A stretch of 64,000 nucleotides of DNA from Pestalotiopsis fici W106-1 (GCF_000516985.1 NW_006917092.1:4903924-4967923); one strand, 5' to 3'. Numbered from the stretch's first letter, positions 1 through 11,880 are shown. Made by a program: numbers and translations. The notes: generated from the sequence alone by a model not told the origin.

Positions 1-1
1 T

Positions 2-874
2 CTTCAGCTTGGACGTCCAAAAAATGCCAAAAACGGCGTTTTGGCCCATTTTAAAGTAATTTCACAATGTTCAAAAGAGGGAACCCCTTGGCTGACTTTG
101 TGTAGACCTGCAGATTTTGATTTCGAGAGACTGAGTAAGGATCCCGAGCCACGGGTAACTATGAGGCTGAGCTTGGCGGCCCTGAACCGTATGAGAATGC
201 ATGGACTCCAGATAAAGCTCTCGAGAAAGATAATGCGTATGCATTATTTTCACGAAATGCCAAGTGAATGGGAAGAATTACTTAAAGATTACAGTGAGTA
301 AGCTCCTCACATGGCACAGTGTTTCGGGTTATCCGAGATGAACTAAATACTTGTAGTAAATGCGGCGCGTGATAACGACTACATTCGCACGTGTGTCGAT
401 GACGGGCTTCACGATGCATTCGTCATCAAAAGCGAGCGCAACGTAGACGCACAAGTCTTGCGCGCATACTTGCTCGAAATACCATCAGAGAAACGAGAAC
501 GGGTACTCAGGGAACGTACTATCGACGACAAGAAGATATTCAATTTCATGCCTCCATTAGAACAAGAGCCCACCGCCATTGGAGGAACACGAACGGAGAG
601 GACGCGCAAGAAACGGACGGAAGACTTCCTGAAACGTGTCGTATCATCCGTCATTGGGGGGGCCTTCCTCGTTGTCCCGATGTGGCTCATGATCTTGTTG
701 AATTCTCAGCGGGCGTCGCTTATTACGACCTCTGTCTTTGTTTTTGCGAGCGGCATCGTGGCGTCATATCAGTTGGAGAATCCTCTCTCTGTGCTTTCAA
801 CGACTGCTGCATATGCGGCCGTCCTCGTTGTCTTCGTGGGTACAAGTGGCGGTACGAGTGGTGCTACTGCGTGA
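2..874 (+). CDS. DUF6594 membrane protein, 5'-partial at window edge
   Basis: Two exons are visible: 2..293 (frame open to the left edge, no ATG in frame) and 357..874, joined by a 63-nt GTGAGT...TTGTAG intron that preserves frame. The product has an alpha-helical region rich in charged residues (...RLSLAALNRMRMHGLQIKL), then GGTRTERTRKK, then two or three hydrophobic C-terminal segments ending in AAYAAVLVVFVGTSGG. This order (helical N-terminal part, PPLEQEPTAIGGTRTE, C-terminal membrane hairpins) is the hallmark of the fungal DUF6594 family, whose function is unknown. The usual N-terminal part is absent, so the gene either begins outside the window or is truncated there. The C-terminal family hallmark is intact. 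Confidence 0.7.
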
Positions 875-2539
875 TATTGATCACTGATCAGTCGGTGCTT
901 CCCTTATATGGAAATGAATATGACACTATCTTCCACAATGCTTTCAAGCAGTATCCCACATTAACTCACAGGGTGCTGTTCTTCTTGACACTGGCACGAG
1001 AAATATTACCGCCAATTTGGATGGCCCCACCTTGATAGAAGTTGGGCCACTGAGACTGGCTTGGAAATCCCTCTCCTTCGTTGGTGATACTTGATGACAA
1101 ATATTTACATATATACTTTTACAATCGTGAATCTTGGAAGACAAGCATATTTACAAAGGAGACGGAGAGTCAGCTTTTTTTTTTTTGCAGGCCTGACTTG
1201 CAACTGGACGAAACTTTTTGTACCTTGAATGTTGGCGGCAATTGAAGACGTTCAGGTTCATATCGAACAGTGACTAGGTAGATGCCAATATTTTCCAAGG
1301 AACTGCCAATGCTAATCCCGACGATCGGTTACTTGTAGAACACACCAAGTTCTATGACGGTCGATAAATATGCATAAAAATGTGACTGAACGAGGAAAAA
1401 TTGCGAGCAGAATGGCAAAAACATACAACACCGGGGATTCCCCAGCCGTCACCGATCTGAGTACTAATCCGGCAGCAATACGGTCAGTTTTGGGAGGCTG
1501 CAGACATGCGCACGTCTTTTCTTGAGGCTTAACACAACATATTTCACAGCGTTCGCCTGGGGCATGTCGACAAGTTCATTAGCATATCGAAGCGGCAAGA
1601 TCTTTCACAACTGTGGCGTTTTCCCGCACCTATGACTATCGTGATGACTTCGGCGACCTTCGATACAAGTGTACAAGCGTGTAAAATGTTAAACATGGGT
1701 TATGGCGTGTCTATCTTTGCGTCTGGGCACATTGGCGAACCTGATCAGGGATCTCGGGACTCAGCCTGGCTGGATATATTGGTCAGAAACCAAAGGCTCT
1801 CATATGAAAATCATCATGGGACAAACTCGACAGTGCCATCGTACCTCCCGAGGATAAAACAGACAGTCTTGATCCCAAAAATTGAGCTAGAGTACGAAAC
1901 AAAAGGATCACAGTTATTTGTGAGACAGTACTATTTAGGTTATATTTCAGTTTTTCTTGGGACAACCTTGGGTCATCAGCATGGGCTTAATCGAAATACC
2001 ATCTCGACTTCCGTGGCAGTTGGCAGCCAGGTGGCGGCACCGATACATCTTTGTCTAGCGGCTCGGCGCGAGGTCGCTGCTCTAGCCATCCTCACCTATC
2101 CTCACCCATCCTCACCCACATGACCTTAACCTTCTCACGCATAAGCAATTGGTGCTTCGGCCGTTTCCGTGGCAGTCTTTGACAGCTGTTTAGTACCCTC
2201 TTCTTTTTCCCCTGCAAAATAACAAGAGGAGGGAAGATAAAATGGCCTGACATCTGTCCATATTGCGCCAAACGAGTCGAATAGGTAGGCAGAAGGGACT
2301 GGGGTCGGCATATTCAACGACATACGCAAGAAGTGAAACAAAAGTCTACGTTCGGGGCAGACCACATTTTCCTTGCGATGATGTACCTTTCATCAAGGTT
2401 TTATACATGGCTCGATGGCAGAGCGCAGACTCGACGTTGTTTTCGTAAGCAACTATAGAGCAGTGAAAGATTCTCGTTGCCGATGAGCTCAAGAGTCTTG
2501 TTCTTCGCGAGCTAAAGAGCAACACTCATTCACACGATG
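875..2539. other. Intergenic, no recognisable gene
   Basis: AT-moderate sequence with only short, unconvincing reading frames. A 163-codon frame at 1632..2123 has no recognisable domain; its end runs through a short direct repeat (tcctcacc-type, about 2088-2120). Nothing else could be assigned. Confidence 0.4.
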
Positions 2540-3030
2540 TTTTGGATACGCAGACGATATCTGTATCTACAAAGCGTCGAGGCCTCTGAACGACATCGTC
2601 ACCGCGGCGTATGATTCGATAGATAGCTCAAGTTTCAGGGCCACGTCGAGAAGAGGGCCGCGGCGGCTATGAAGGTAGCACAGCATCTGCGGAGCCAGGG
2701 GGATATCGCACAACAAAAGGCGGACGGAAAGATCACTGACGTATGAGCCGGAATAGGGACGCATGTCCACGAGATAGAAAGAGTCCTCAAGCTGGCAGCA
2801 AGGGCCGTCCTCCTAGTGTGGTCAACTACATCGTTAGCCACTCTGTTCCGGATAGCGGGCTGCTTATGGCGCAAATAGCACTTGACCAGCTGCGATACCA
2901 ATCCACCTACAGACTACACACGATTGATAAGACACATCCGCTGGTGCCAAGGACTCAGTCGGGGCCAATCCGCAGAGGCAAGGGCAGCGGAGGGCACCAG
3001 AGACTGCGGACGAAGGCCCAGTAGTCGGAT
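2540..3030 (+). mobile_element. Decayed LINE (Tad-like) retrotransposon fragment, reverse transcriptase part
   Basis: Around 2550 one frame reads FGYADDICIYKASRP, carrying the YADD active-site motif of reverse transcriptases. About 80 bases later another frame reads GHVEKRAAAAMKVAQHLRS, and about 140 bases further HVHEIERVLKLAARAVLLVW. Near 2940 a segment resembles the RLxxxDxxHPLV block found after the RT domain in fungal non-LTR elements. Pieces lie in different frames with stops and an internal deletion, so the element is dead. It has no visible 5' end or poly-A tail. The assignment rests on recalled family blocks, not on an alignment. Confidence 0.65.
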
Positions 3031-3237
3031 TGGTGACGATTTGATGACTTTGGAAGTCTCCAACGTCCCTGACTCCTTTCGAGTGTACTTTTGCGTGTCC
3101 GAATTGGTGGTCTGGCTGTTTTGTATGCGGCCACTATATTTTTTGCCGGGGAACGGGCCTTGACCAACGAAACGACGAGTTGCGACAACCAAATCGAGCT
3201 GTGCTTGCCTAAAGACGCAGCACGGTCGTTGTGACTA

Positions 3238-3321
3238 ACGTGTCGCACACTGCACTAGCTGAACAAAATGTGAAGCTCCACACTAGGAACTCGCCTAATA
3301 GTGGTTATGGATACGTCAACA
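3238..3321 (+). mobile_element. MITE-like short repeat, copy 1
   Basis: About 85 bp containing CTAGCTGAACAAAATGTGAA and AGCTCCACACTAGGAACT, also present at 7924..8009 and 14590..14665. The 3' end (AGTGGTTATGGATACGTCAA) is an imperfect inverted repeat of the better preserved left end of copy 3 (GTTGACGCACCAAACCACT). It is non-coding. Confidence 0.7.
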
Positions 3322-4773
3322 TAACGAACACGTTCGAGACCTTCGCTATCTACAGGAAGAGTTCACAACGAAGAACCCACAATGTGGCGGCTCAGAAGTG
3401 GAGAATCCCTTCGTCCTCCAAAAGATTAGCCACTCGAATCAAGAAGCATCGATTACTCACCAAGGCAAGGCTCCATGGAGAGATGGGCTGCAGCCGTATT
3501 TGATTCGCCGAATAGCTCGGCGTACTTTCATCCCACTGCAAGGCTCTTCCACTCCGGCCAGCCATTCCAAACCTCAGCATCATCCCGACAATTCGCGGAA
3601 CCCTGCAAGCTGCCATGCACAATGCAGACCCCTGCCAAGCTCATAGAACGAAACGGGGTAATGTATCACGAGACTTTCTAGTCAAGAGTACTACCCGTGC
3701 CACACCCCCACTTACTAAGAAGGATTCGTTCCTTACCGACTTACGTACTGCGAGAGCGCATAGCAAGGTACGTTAAGTCATTCTGCATGTTGGCTGTTGG
3801 CCCTTCTTTCTCACGACCAATATATTAATGCAAACGAAAGCCAGACACGTCCCCCACCCCCCTAGCACAAAACCAAAAATACACAATCTTAAGCTCCGAA
3901 TGGTTATATTATGTGCCACAACATTACAGTCAAGCATAACGGAGTTAAAAAGGGAAAATGATCCCTGGAGTACACGGTACGAGCACGGTCCCAAAGTAGC
4001 GGGATTGATTCATCAGATCATATTGTTCACATTCTCTGCAAGCGAGTATGCATGGCAGATGTAACAGACTGGGGTGGGAGAGATGGATGTCCCTAGCACG
4101 CATTCTGGACTAACGAGAAGGAACAGGATAAAGCAGGTTGGTCGGGTTTGTAGGCTATCACAGGTCGGAAGTGGCCCTGTATAGACACTGGAGCGTCGTG
4201 CGTCTTGACACGTCTTGGTAAAAGCTTGGGAAGCTTGTCTGTCTGCAGACCAGTTCAAATTTTTCATATTGGCGATCAAGAAGGAAAAATACTCTTGAGC
4301 CATCTGCGATGGCCGAGGGCTCATGGGTATGAAGATAATAAGTATAAATTGAGGAGGAAAGCAGAAGGCTAGAGAAGACGAATGCTATTGGTTCTAATTT
4401 GAATTTGAATCTCACCGCGAGAACGATATTGTTTGCACTCTAGCAGTGTTAGATTGTGAGGACCCTCTTCATCGCTTCCCAAACGGCGTGGCCAACTGAG
4501 TTCTGGATTCCTGTACCTGATTAACGTGCAATCGAAAACTCATAGCACCATTGGACATGAAGCCGACAGCCATAGGCCGTGTCATTGTGCCTTGTTCACT
4601 TGGCTTGATCAGTCAGTCATTCGACTTAACGGCGCCTCGAAAGCTCATCTGGTTTAGATACAATATAGTCTGACCAAGCAGAAAAGCTAAGAATGTGAAT
4701 TCTTGTGGTATATTCTGTACTGATATTTGATGTCGACTAAGCTTACACTTTTTTTTTCTTCTTTTCGGGCAAC
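3322..4773. other. Intergenic, no assigned gene
   Basis: No recognisable product. On the minus strand an ATG at 4322 opens about 103 codons (to 4013), preceded by a pyrimidine-rich leader and a TATA-like AT stretch. The protein shows no known motif, so it is left as a possible small gene only. Confidence 0.35.
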
Positions 4774-5341
4774 TCAAGGGCAGGAGGACTCGTTATGGGT
4801 TTGCGTTGCGTTTCCGTGGGATAAAATACATTTTCCCGCCAAGAGTAAGATCTCAGCCTTCGTGATGCAACGGTCGCTTTGTAGTTGCTTGTGCTCGAAG
4901 CCTTCATGAGTAAGGATATGCTCTGGGATCAACTCTAGCAACCACTTAATAAGATCGTTTATCCTATTACGATAATTTTTCTCGGCTTGATTATGCAAGT
5001 GACGATCTCTGCGCTCCTTTCTTGTTGATGATAGACCACGATATGCGTTCTTTGAAACGCGAGATGCGCTGCGAAGGTTTCTCGGCACATCAGCTTTAGA
5101 CCTTCTCCTCGTTCCTGGGAGGCCGGACAAATGTGAAATCTCTGTTGGTTCAGCTATAAGCAAAGGAGTCAGTTATGCTGGTGTCATCTCCAGTTTTGGA
5201 TGACATACTGTTGTGTTCCAAATGGCCTTCCAGCTTGTCATTCGGCTGATGCGTCGTAGTGCACTCAGATTGGACGACATGTGTATGCTGAGAGGCCGGA
5301 GCTTCTGACAGAGGAGCGATTGCCAGTGGTGAAATCGGCAT
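4774..5341 (-). CDS. Small bHLH transcription factor, SREBP-like basic region
   Basis: Minus strand, exons 5341..5209 and 5153..4774, joined by a 55-nt GTATGT...TTATAG intron; 170 aa. ATG at 5341. Residues about 89-108 form a basic region with the pattern HxxxExxYRxR (H98, E102, Y105, R106, R108). The tyrosine is typical of SREBP-type and many fungal bHLH factors. Helix 1 follows (INDLIKWLLELIPEHI), then a loop of roughly 18 residues and helix 2 (ITKAEILLLAGKCILSH). No other domain is seen. The protein is short for the class and lacks a clear leucine zipper. It lies 3 kb left of the RiPP locus, so a local regulatory role is possible but purely positional. The bHLH call is firm; its target is unknown. 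Confidence 0.75.
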
Positions 5342-7062
5342 TGTAGTGCTGCTTCGGTTTATTACAGCATCGGATATAGATAGGTCGACCTCACTTGACT
5401 GATATTAGCGGCGATCATGATAGCCTTTGCTTGGTAGGAGTCCTCTTAATTCTGCATCAAACCTTGTACGAAACTCGCCAAAATGATTCGGGTCTACATG
5501 GGCAGCGGATGTGAGAAGTTATACCTCAAAATAGTTCCTGAGTACGTTGAATAATACTGGCCATCACAGCCCTGTAAAGGCAATGAACAAGAATTATATA
5601 AACGTTGGTCTTCCCAGTCATTAATGAACATGGCCATACTTGCTTGGTATGGACTACGCCTAAGTCTGGTCGGAATAGCGTTGCGTAAGTAGAGCTAACG
5701 TATGGTAGCGGATCAGGATCATGGACGTACCAATGTAACTTGTTTATCTGATTGACTTTCTGTGTTTATCCTGACTACGGACTCTTTCGGGCGAGAAACG
5801 TAAAGTTCAAGAGACGATGGCTCCAAGCGGATGTTACAAAGTTACCATCAAAGTATCATATCAAATAGTTGAGAACGGGGCATATTGCCGTGTTACTATA
5901 GTAGTACTGATCGAAACTTTGGTCCCAGTCGGGCCGGTAATAGATGCTAAGTATGCGAAACACCAAATATATACAGAGACACATGCATTGCCTGTCGTTA
6001 ACGATATCATTTGTGACCCCTCAATGAACAACTGATCGACAACTACCTAGCGGAGACATGCAGGGGTACAAGACACTGATTGGCCAGTATGCAAATTATG
6101 GTGTCATGCACTGCAGCATAATCCCGTTTATTGGGTATTTCTGCGCTTCCATAGGTACTCTTGCAAATCATGAGTCCACTCCTTTATCACTGGCATTTCA
6201 TCTCACTTGCTTAAGTAACCCCAGCCACCGCATGCCCCCTTCCCCCTCGCCACTCTTTTTGACCGCGCTTCGTGCAGGCCGAGGACACAATTACACGTAT
6301 TGAACTGCCGTTTAATATGGTAACGCACAACCACCTTGTACACCGCCACCTATTTAAAAGGTTGAGCTATATCGAGCATTAGTCTTATTGGAGGACTTCG
6401 TATTCTCTCATTCTTCATTGCGATGGTGTCATACCGCATCACAAGCAGGATTGTATTTAAATGAAGATGTATTTATAAAGGAGCGGTTAAGGCATTCTTA
6501 TGGTAATGGTTTCACAGCTGACCTGATCTGTCCGTTTTTATGAAATTGATGCCTTTTGGCTGAGCCAATCTCATGTTTTTAACACTCAGATTTGAAGTAG
6601 GTGTTCTACAAATGGTCTGGACATACGGTCAAAAGAATATGTTAAATATCAAAAAGCGTACATTTGACCAGATTTCTAGCACATCGATATATTCTTGCCA
6701 TGCTAAGCTTAGGGCATGTAGCAAGTTCTCAGAGTCCTTCCCGTGTATGGAGCCTGTCTCATGCAATAATGTCTTAAAGTTAACTTCACTTCATAGCCTC
6801 TGAGTCGGTCTAGCACATAATCCAGCCTTTAGAAATTGTCCGCTCGTAGGATGACTAGCGAGTATACAACTGCTGCTCCAGACTGGACCAGAAATTTTTA
6901 CTTTGATTTCCCATCCATATCGCCTGGACGCTTTTTCTGAAAGTTGATTAATAGGCCTGTTCCAAGTTCATGGTACACATACCAGCCAAGATCGCTGTTA
7001 TAAAGACGGTTCAAGAGTAGATGTGGAGTACAGCATACTTCGCACGTAGGCAATTCTTCGCT
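5342..7062. other. Intergenic, no assigned gene
   Basis: AT-rich non-coding sequence without recognisable coding, RNA or repeat features; only short random reading frames. Confidence 0.4.
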
Positions 7063-7308
7063 TCATGTCCTCTTTCTTGGACTTTTGGTGGTCATGAAAT
7101 GTGAAAAGCCTTGCTTTTTAAGTAAGCCTTTTGTACTCAAGAAGCTTGAGCTGCTCTTCACGGATGCTTCGTCATCCGAATTCGTCTTGAGAGGCTTCGC
7201 CAATTTGGTAAGTTCTTGGCATTCATCTTCCCGCGTAAGAGCTGTGTGCATCTGCAGTATCTGTGATGAATGGATTTTATCGTGTATATGGAAAGGGTAG
7301 TTCGACAT
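7063..7308 (-). CDS. Small hypothetical protein (81 aa)
   Basis: An uninterrupted frame from an ATG at 7308 to a TGA at 7063 encodes 81 residues, rich in Ser, Lys and Glu in the second half, with a basic C-terminus (SPRKRT). No signal peptide, membrane segment or known domain is visible. It lies between the bHLH gene and the first UstYa gene. It could be a real small protein or chance; nothing in the sequence indicates a function. Confidence 0.3.
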   Translation of the reverse strand: MSNYPFHIHDKIHSSQILQMHTALTREDECQELTKLAKPLKTNSDDEASVKSSSSFLSTKGLLKKQGFSHFMTTKSPRKRT

Positions 7309-7835
7309 GATGAGAGTTGATATGGACCAAAGCTCAAGAGGTGAACGGACAGAAAATGTTGAGATCTGTAGTGGTTGTAATCTTGATGGAACAGTTTGAT
7401 CACTGATGAATATATACCACAATGCTATATGAATGTTGCTCGTCTATTCTAGGCAATATTCAGTTGATCTCGGAGCTCATACTATGTTACGGGACACTCT
7501 GTGAAGAATACTGTGAATAAAAAAACATAGAGTACTGTAGCAGTTTTATGATATGATGGTAGGTTGTAGTTGCACGGACCTAGCATGTTAGGTGCTAGGC
7601 ACCACCCTAGGTACTAGTACCTAATTTCCCCCGCAGCTGCCACAGCTTTCCGCCCTCTGTAGTTCATCACTTTTTGCTACACTTGCCACCCATAGATTGA
7701 TGATCATCAGAGCCTGATAATGCATAGTCTCGTGGCCGTAGCTAGATGACAATCATCTTCCACCATAAACCTTCTTCTTCGTCGTTTTCCGTGAAGTACC
7801 GGTACTAAACAGCAAGGCTCTGGCCTTACATAGCA

Positions 7836-8225
7836 AAAATTGTACTGGAACTTTCGGTTCAAGCATTTATGATCTGACGGTCGGTTGCAGGACGCATGGA
7901 TCTAGCAAGCATTATACCGGAATAACGCACCAAACCACTGCACTAGCTGAACAAAATGTGAAGCTCCACACTAGGAACTAGCCTGATAGTGGTTATGGAT
8001 ACATCAACACGGAATTATCGGTTCGAGCAGTTATGATCTGACGGTGGATTGCAGCTGCATAGGCTACCACTGCACCGGAACTGTTGGTTCCAGTAGTTTC
8101 ATAACATAACGGTAGATTGCAGCTGCATAGACTTAGTAGCCACTACAAGGGAACTGTGAGTCCGGCGTTTATGATATGATTGTAGATCGCAGGATGCTGC
8201 ATAACGGCACGGTAGGAAACTAATG
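7836..8225 (+). repeat. Tandem array A of a ~70-bp repeat
   Basis: About four diverged units with hallmarks (a/t)GCA(t)TTATGATCTGACGG, GGATTGCAGCTGCATA and CACTGCACCGGAACTGTTGG. An isolated older copy lies near 7536-7600. A MITE-like element (7924..8009) is inserted inside the first unit. The last unit ends in TAACGGCACGG, as does the last unit of array C. The array ends about 235 bp before the ATG of the first UstYa gene, on the same strand. Confidence 0.8.
7924..8009 (+). mobile_element. MITE-like short repeat, copy 2, nested in array A
   Basis: An 86-bp copy of the element at 3238 inserted into a repeat unit. The unit sequence CGGAAT is present on both sides (7918..7923 and 8010..8015), consistent with a 6-bp target duplication. 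Its ends carry AACGCACCAAACCACT and AGTGGTTATGGATACATCAA. Confidence 0.75.
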
Positions 8226-8457
8226 GTTGAATGAACAACCTGTTATTCAAACCTCTTAATCTAATAATAGCTCCTTTACACACTTTATCTGTTAGAACTA
8301 GTCCTTCAAAGATTAGATCCAACTCAGATTCTCGAAGGATTTCTCGTAGACGCTGTTACTACTACGTCTGCTAATTACAGGACTCGCAGCGGCATCGCGT
8401 TCTTTCCTCGAGTCCTCTTTTTACTCTCCTAAAGTCTCCTGAGTACAGAAAACAGCC

Positions 8458-9455
8458 ATGTTTGATACGGATCATCATTTGCCTTTGTTAGAGCATGATG
8501 AACACTCAAATGGCGATTTCCATACATCTAACCATGACAAGATACCATACAAGATATCAAAAACACGAACCACCACCAAGCCAACACTCCATCTAGCACT
8601 GATTTTGCCCTGGATTCTGTTCTTTCTTACTCTCATCATTCTCTTATTCCAATGGTTCCAATACCAACCAGCCTCTCCTCTTCTGTATAGTAAGTTAACT
8701 TTACGTTCCCAAAGGATGTCTCATGAGTTGACCATCAAGGCCCTGCATATGATTCTTTGGAATATGAAATACGAAGATTTCGCCTGGGACTTCATAATGA
8801 TACAACTGAATATCAGGGAGACCCATCTCCAGAGCTCGATGAGACGTGGGAATCTTTATATAGGAGTATGCCATTTGCCCCCAGTCGAATTTCTGGCGTC
8901 TAATCTTGACATTTAGTGGGAATCAGTGCCATTCCACTCGAAATGGCCAAGAAACTGCCCAATCGCACGGCCATGATACCGCATGATGAAGAAAAACGTT
9001 ACATTATGCAACTCGACGTTTTTCATCAACTCCATTGTTTGGTAAGTTTGGCAAGCCGACCTATATTTATTTCATTCGAAATGATCATTTAATTGATGTT
9101 GTGGTATTAGAATGCGATTCGAAAAGCGCTTCATCCAGATTACTATACCGTTTCCTCCCAGCCAGATCCAAATGACGATGGTGGCGTCCTCGAGCCTCAT
9201 CACATTGATCACTGTGTTGACACCATCCGGCAATCTCTTATGTGCAATGCTGATATCAGCCCTTTGACCTGGATGTGGGATGATGAGAGGGCGAAAATCC
9301 TTGCGAAAGGCACCATAGTCCACACTTGCCGACGGTTCGACAAGATCCAGGAATGGGCTTCTCGATATAATTATGGCAAAATGATGGACTCCACTCAGAA
9401 GGCAGTGAATGACCCTTTAGACCCCGAGACTTGGACAGAAGGCTTTTCCGGTTAG
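8458..9455 (+). CDS. UstYa-family (DUF3328) membrane oxidase, RiPP locus
   Basis: Four exons: 8458..8689, 8740..8865, 8917..9041, 9111..9455; 275 aa. Introns are 50, 51 and 69 nt with canonical ends. A cytosolic N-terminus is followed by one membrane helix (about residues 44-67). After it comes the UstYa body: EYQGDPSPELDETW, then twin motifs HQLHC (156-160) and HIDHC (192-196), the putative metal-binding residues of this family. In known dikaritin pathways (ustiloxin, phomopsin, asperipin, victorin) UstYa-type proteins catalyse oxidative cyclisation of the ribosomal core peptide at the secretory membrane. Both motifs are intact and no internal stop is seen, so it appears functional. The array A repeats lie just upstream. 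The substrate proposed here is the repeat precursor at 18611. Confidence 0.88.
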
Positions 9456-10044
9456 GGTGGACTAGAAAGGAAATATTCCGTATCAGCAAACGATGGTAGC
9501 AGGTAGTGTTTTCAACATAGACCAGCAATCACAAGCGCGCGGGTTTGATTCAATTAGAACTTGACGAATACTCGCACGTTGCCTTAAAATTTGATAATCA
9601 TCGAAGCTACTAATACTGTAAATTGTTTAATCGAAATGGATATGTTGAAGAGCCTGGCTAGGTTAACGTTTGAATATTTATATTTACTCAATATCTTAGA
9701 AAATGCTATCATACGCCAAATTCTTTGGGAGGATTCAACTAAACTATCCCGTGTATGATATCATTGTTTAGTTCTGTAGCTTCCAGTATTATATATGATT
9801 AAAGCGGTGTTCTTGTTACGAACGCAAAGTTGACGAGTTTATACAAACGTTGATTTCCAAACAAAATCATTTCCCAATCCATGACAACGTTGAGCACGAA
9901 TTGAGGAAATGTTTCGTTGTCGTCATTTAGCTATAGTAAATCTGACTAGGACAGAATACCACGTCGACCGCAGGTATAATTGCAACACCTTTAAACAATA
10001 CCATTGTGGCCATTATATGCTCACTGCTGCAACCCATGTCGACA
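9456..10044. other. Intergenic between convergent UstYa-type genes
   Basis: AT-rich spacer between the 3' ends of the genes at 8458 and 10716; no gene or repeat seen. Confidence 0.5.
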
Positions 10045-10716
10045 TCAACAAGACTGTGTATATATCTCGCCTCGAACCGCGACTTCCCAGAGTGCTTTAG
10101 GTCCCTTGCCCTGCATTCCCAATATCATCTGAGCGCAGTGGCTTTGATGATGTAGGCCCATGGCATTGTAGGCGACCGGAATACCGTCCTTGTCATCGTT
10201 GTTCCGTAGCCAAAGAAGCAGGCAGTGCGTAACGTGATGGAGGCGGGTCGTATAGTAAGGAGTCCCAAAGGGGAGTTCGGTTAGGTTGGGGCCCAGTCCA
10301 TCGTCCAAATCAGCCCCTGCGGTTGCATAGAAACCCGTCCCTGGCATCGAAATGAACTCGGCCTCATAACTCCGGGAGCATGCCTTTGGGAGCCAGAGCC
10401 CGCTGAGGTAGTCAAACTCGCAGCCCATAGCCAGAGCTTCTTCGCGAGATTTGCCGCAGTGATGTTCGACCTTGTTCACCTCGGCCGAGTCATGCGGAAG
10501 TGCAGAGCAGACTCCTGAAGCTGGTGCACTATAGTACATGACGATTACTCCGAGCATGAATGAGAAGGCGAGTATGAGTCCGATGAAAATGTACTTGAAA
10601 GGCCTGACCCAAGGAGTGGATGCGCGGATTGGAACGGGAGGGCCGTACTCAGATTGTTCCGAATCTGTTGTAGATAAAGGTTCATATTTCTTGGTAACAG
10701 ATGTTCGAGGATACAT
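10045..10716 (-). CDS. UstYa-like twin-HxxHC membrane protein (CG.S..EA...GC.FD subfamily)
   Basis: Single exon on the minus strand, ATG at 10716 (CAT 10714..10716), 223 aa. A polar N-terminus is followed by one membrane helix (about residues 41-62). A conserved-looking block then reads CGKSREEALAMGCEFD...WLPKAC. Two HxxHC motifs follow: HVTHC (161-165) and HQSHC (190-194). The twin motif and topology match UstYa/DUF3328, but the YxGxPSPELD...W block of classical members is missing. A related fungal subfamily with CGxSxxEAxxxGCxFD is known to me only as uncharacterised small membrane proteins. Array B lies about 325 bp upstream in the same relative orientation as arrays A and C. A second, mechanistically different oxidase of the pathway is the likely role; this is inference. 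Confidence 0.75.
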   Translation of the reverse strand: MYPRTSVTKKYEPLSTTDSEQSEYGPPVPIRASTPWVRPFKYIFIGLILAFSFMLGVIVMYYSAPASGVCSALPHDSAEVNKVEHHCGKSREEALAMGCEFDYLSGLWLPKACSRSYEAEFISMPGTGFYATAGADLDDGLGPNLTELPFGTPYYTTRLHHVTHCLLLWLRNNDDKDGIPVAYNAMGLHHQSHCAQMILGMQGKGPKALWEVAVRGEIYTQSC

Positions 10717-11040
10717 TCTCAGCGATTTATCATGGAACTTGTCTAGTGACAAAAAAACAAAGGAAGAGCCTCCGAGAGATTGAGGGGAATTCGAAAAAAA
10801 AGAAAGAGGCAGAAGCTAGGATGACATGCTTTGTTCAGTTCATATCAGGATACGGTCGTTACTGCCTCTAAGTAGTGCTGCCTGTGGATTGGCCGAGTGC
10901 TGAAATGGCGTTAAGCTTCAACCGATGCTTCACTATGAATGGGTTAGCGTATAGCTACGATACTTCTGTGCAGTCCAAAATAATTTCATAGGACTACTAA
11001 CCATAATCCATGTATAGGTGGCAATTTCAGTGAACTAATA

Positions 11041-11613
11041 CAGCTATGATCCACTGTCAAATCATAATTGCCTGGACTTACAGTTCCCTTGTCGTGGTTG
11101 CTAAATCTAGCAGCTGCAATCCACCGTCAGATCATAAATGCTCGAACCGATAATTCCGGTGCAGTTTTGCTAGATCCATGCGTCCTGTAATCGACCGTCA
11201 GATCATAATTGCTCGAACCAACAATTCCGGTGCAGTTTTGCTAAATCCATGCATCCTGTAATCGACCGCTGCAATCGACCGTCAGATCATAAATGCTCGG
11301 ACCATCAATTCCGGTGCAGTGGTTGCTGGGTCTATGCAGCTGCAATCCACCGTTATGTTGTTAAACTGCTCAAACCAACAGTTCTAGTGCAGTTCTTGCT
11401 AGGTCCGTGCGATTTGTAATCCATCGTCATATCATCAACTTGCTCGAACCAAGAGTCCCTTGTAGTGGCTGCTAGGCCTATGCAACTGCAATACACTTGT
11501 CATATCATTAAGATTACTCGAACCAATCATTCCCTTGTAGTGGTTGCTAGGTCTATGCAGCTGCAATCCACCGTCATATCATGAGACTGCCTAAACCCAT
11601 AATGCTCGTGCCA
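11041..11613 (-). repeat. Tandem array B of the ~70-bp repeat (reverse orientation)
   Basis: About eight diverged units written in reverse complement of arrays A and C (CCGTCAGATCATAA, TGCTCGAACCAACAATTCC, GTGCAGTTTTGCTA and so on). Spacing is roughly 68-87 bp; one unit contains a short internal duplication near 11270. It occupies the divergent promoter region between the minus-strand gene starting at 10716 and the plus-strand gene starting at 11881. Its orientation fits the 10716 gene. Confidence 0.8.
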
Positions 11614-11880
11614 GAGCAATGCATATTGGCCCATTTCTAAATACAAGGTTCAAGTAATACAAGCATTAGCATATAAGCGAAATTCGTACGTCAAAAATCC
11701 CTTAGAGACCCAATTTAAGATCCTCCATCCTCATACTATACGTAACCTAAAGTCACGGTGACTGGGTAGTGTTTAGAACCCCAAAATCCGAATAAGCCTG
11801 CTTGAGATCAGTATCTTAAACTACAAGGCTTCCCCTCTCTACCACTTCTAGTTCGTCGATTGGCGTAATATTATTGCATC

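Noticed and set aside
1632..2123. 163-codon plus-strand frame
   Set aside because: No domain and its end is made of a short repeat; not supported as a gene.
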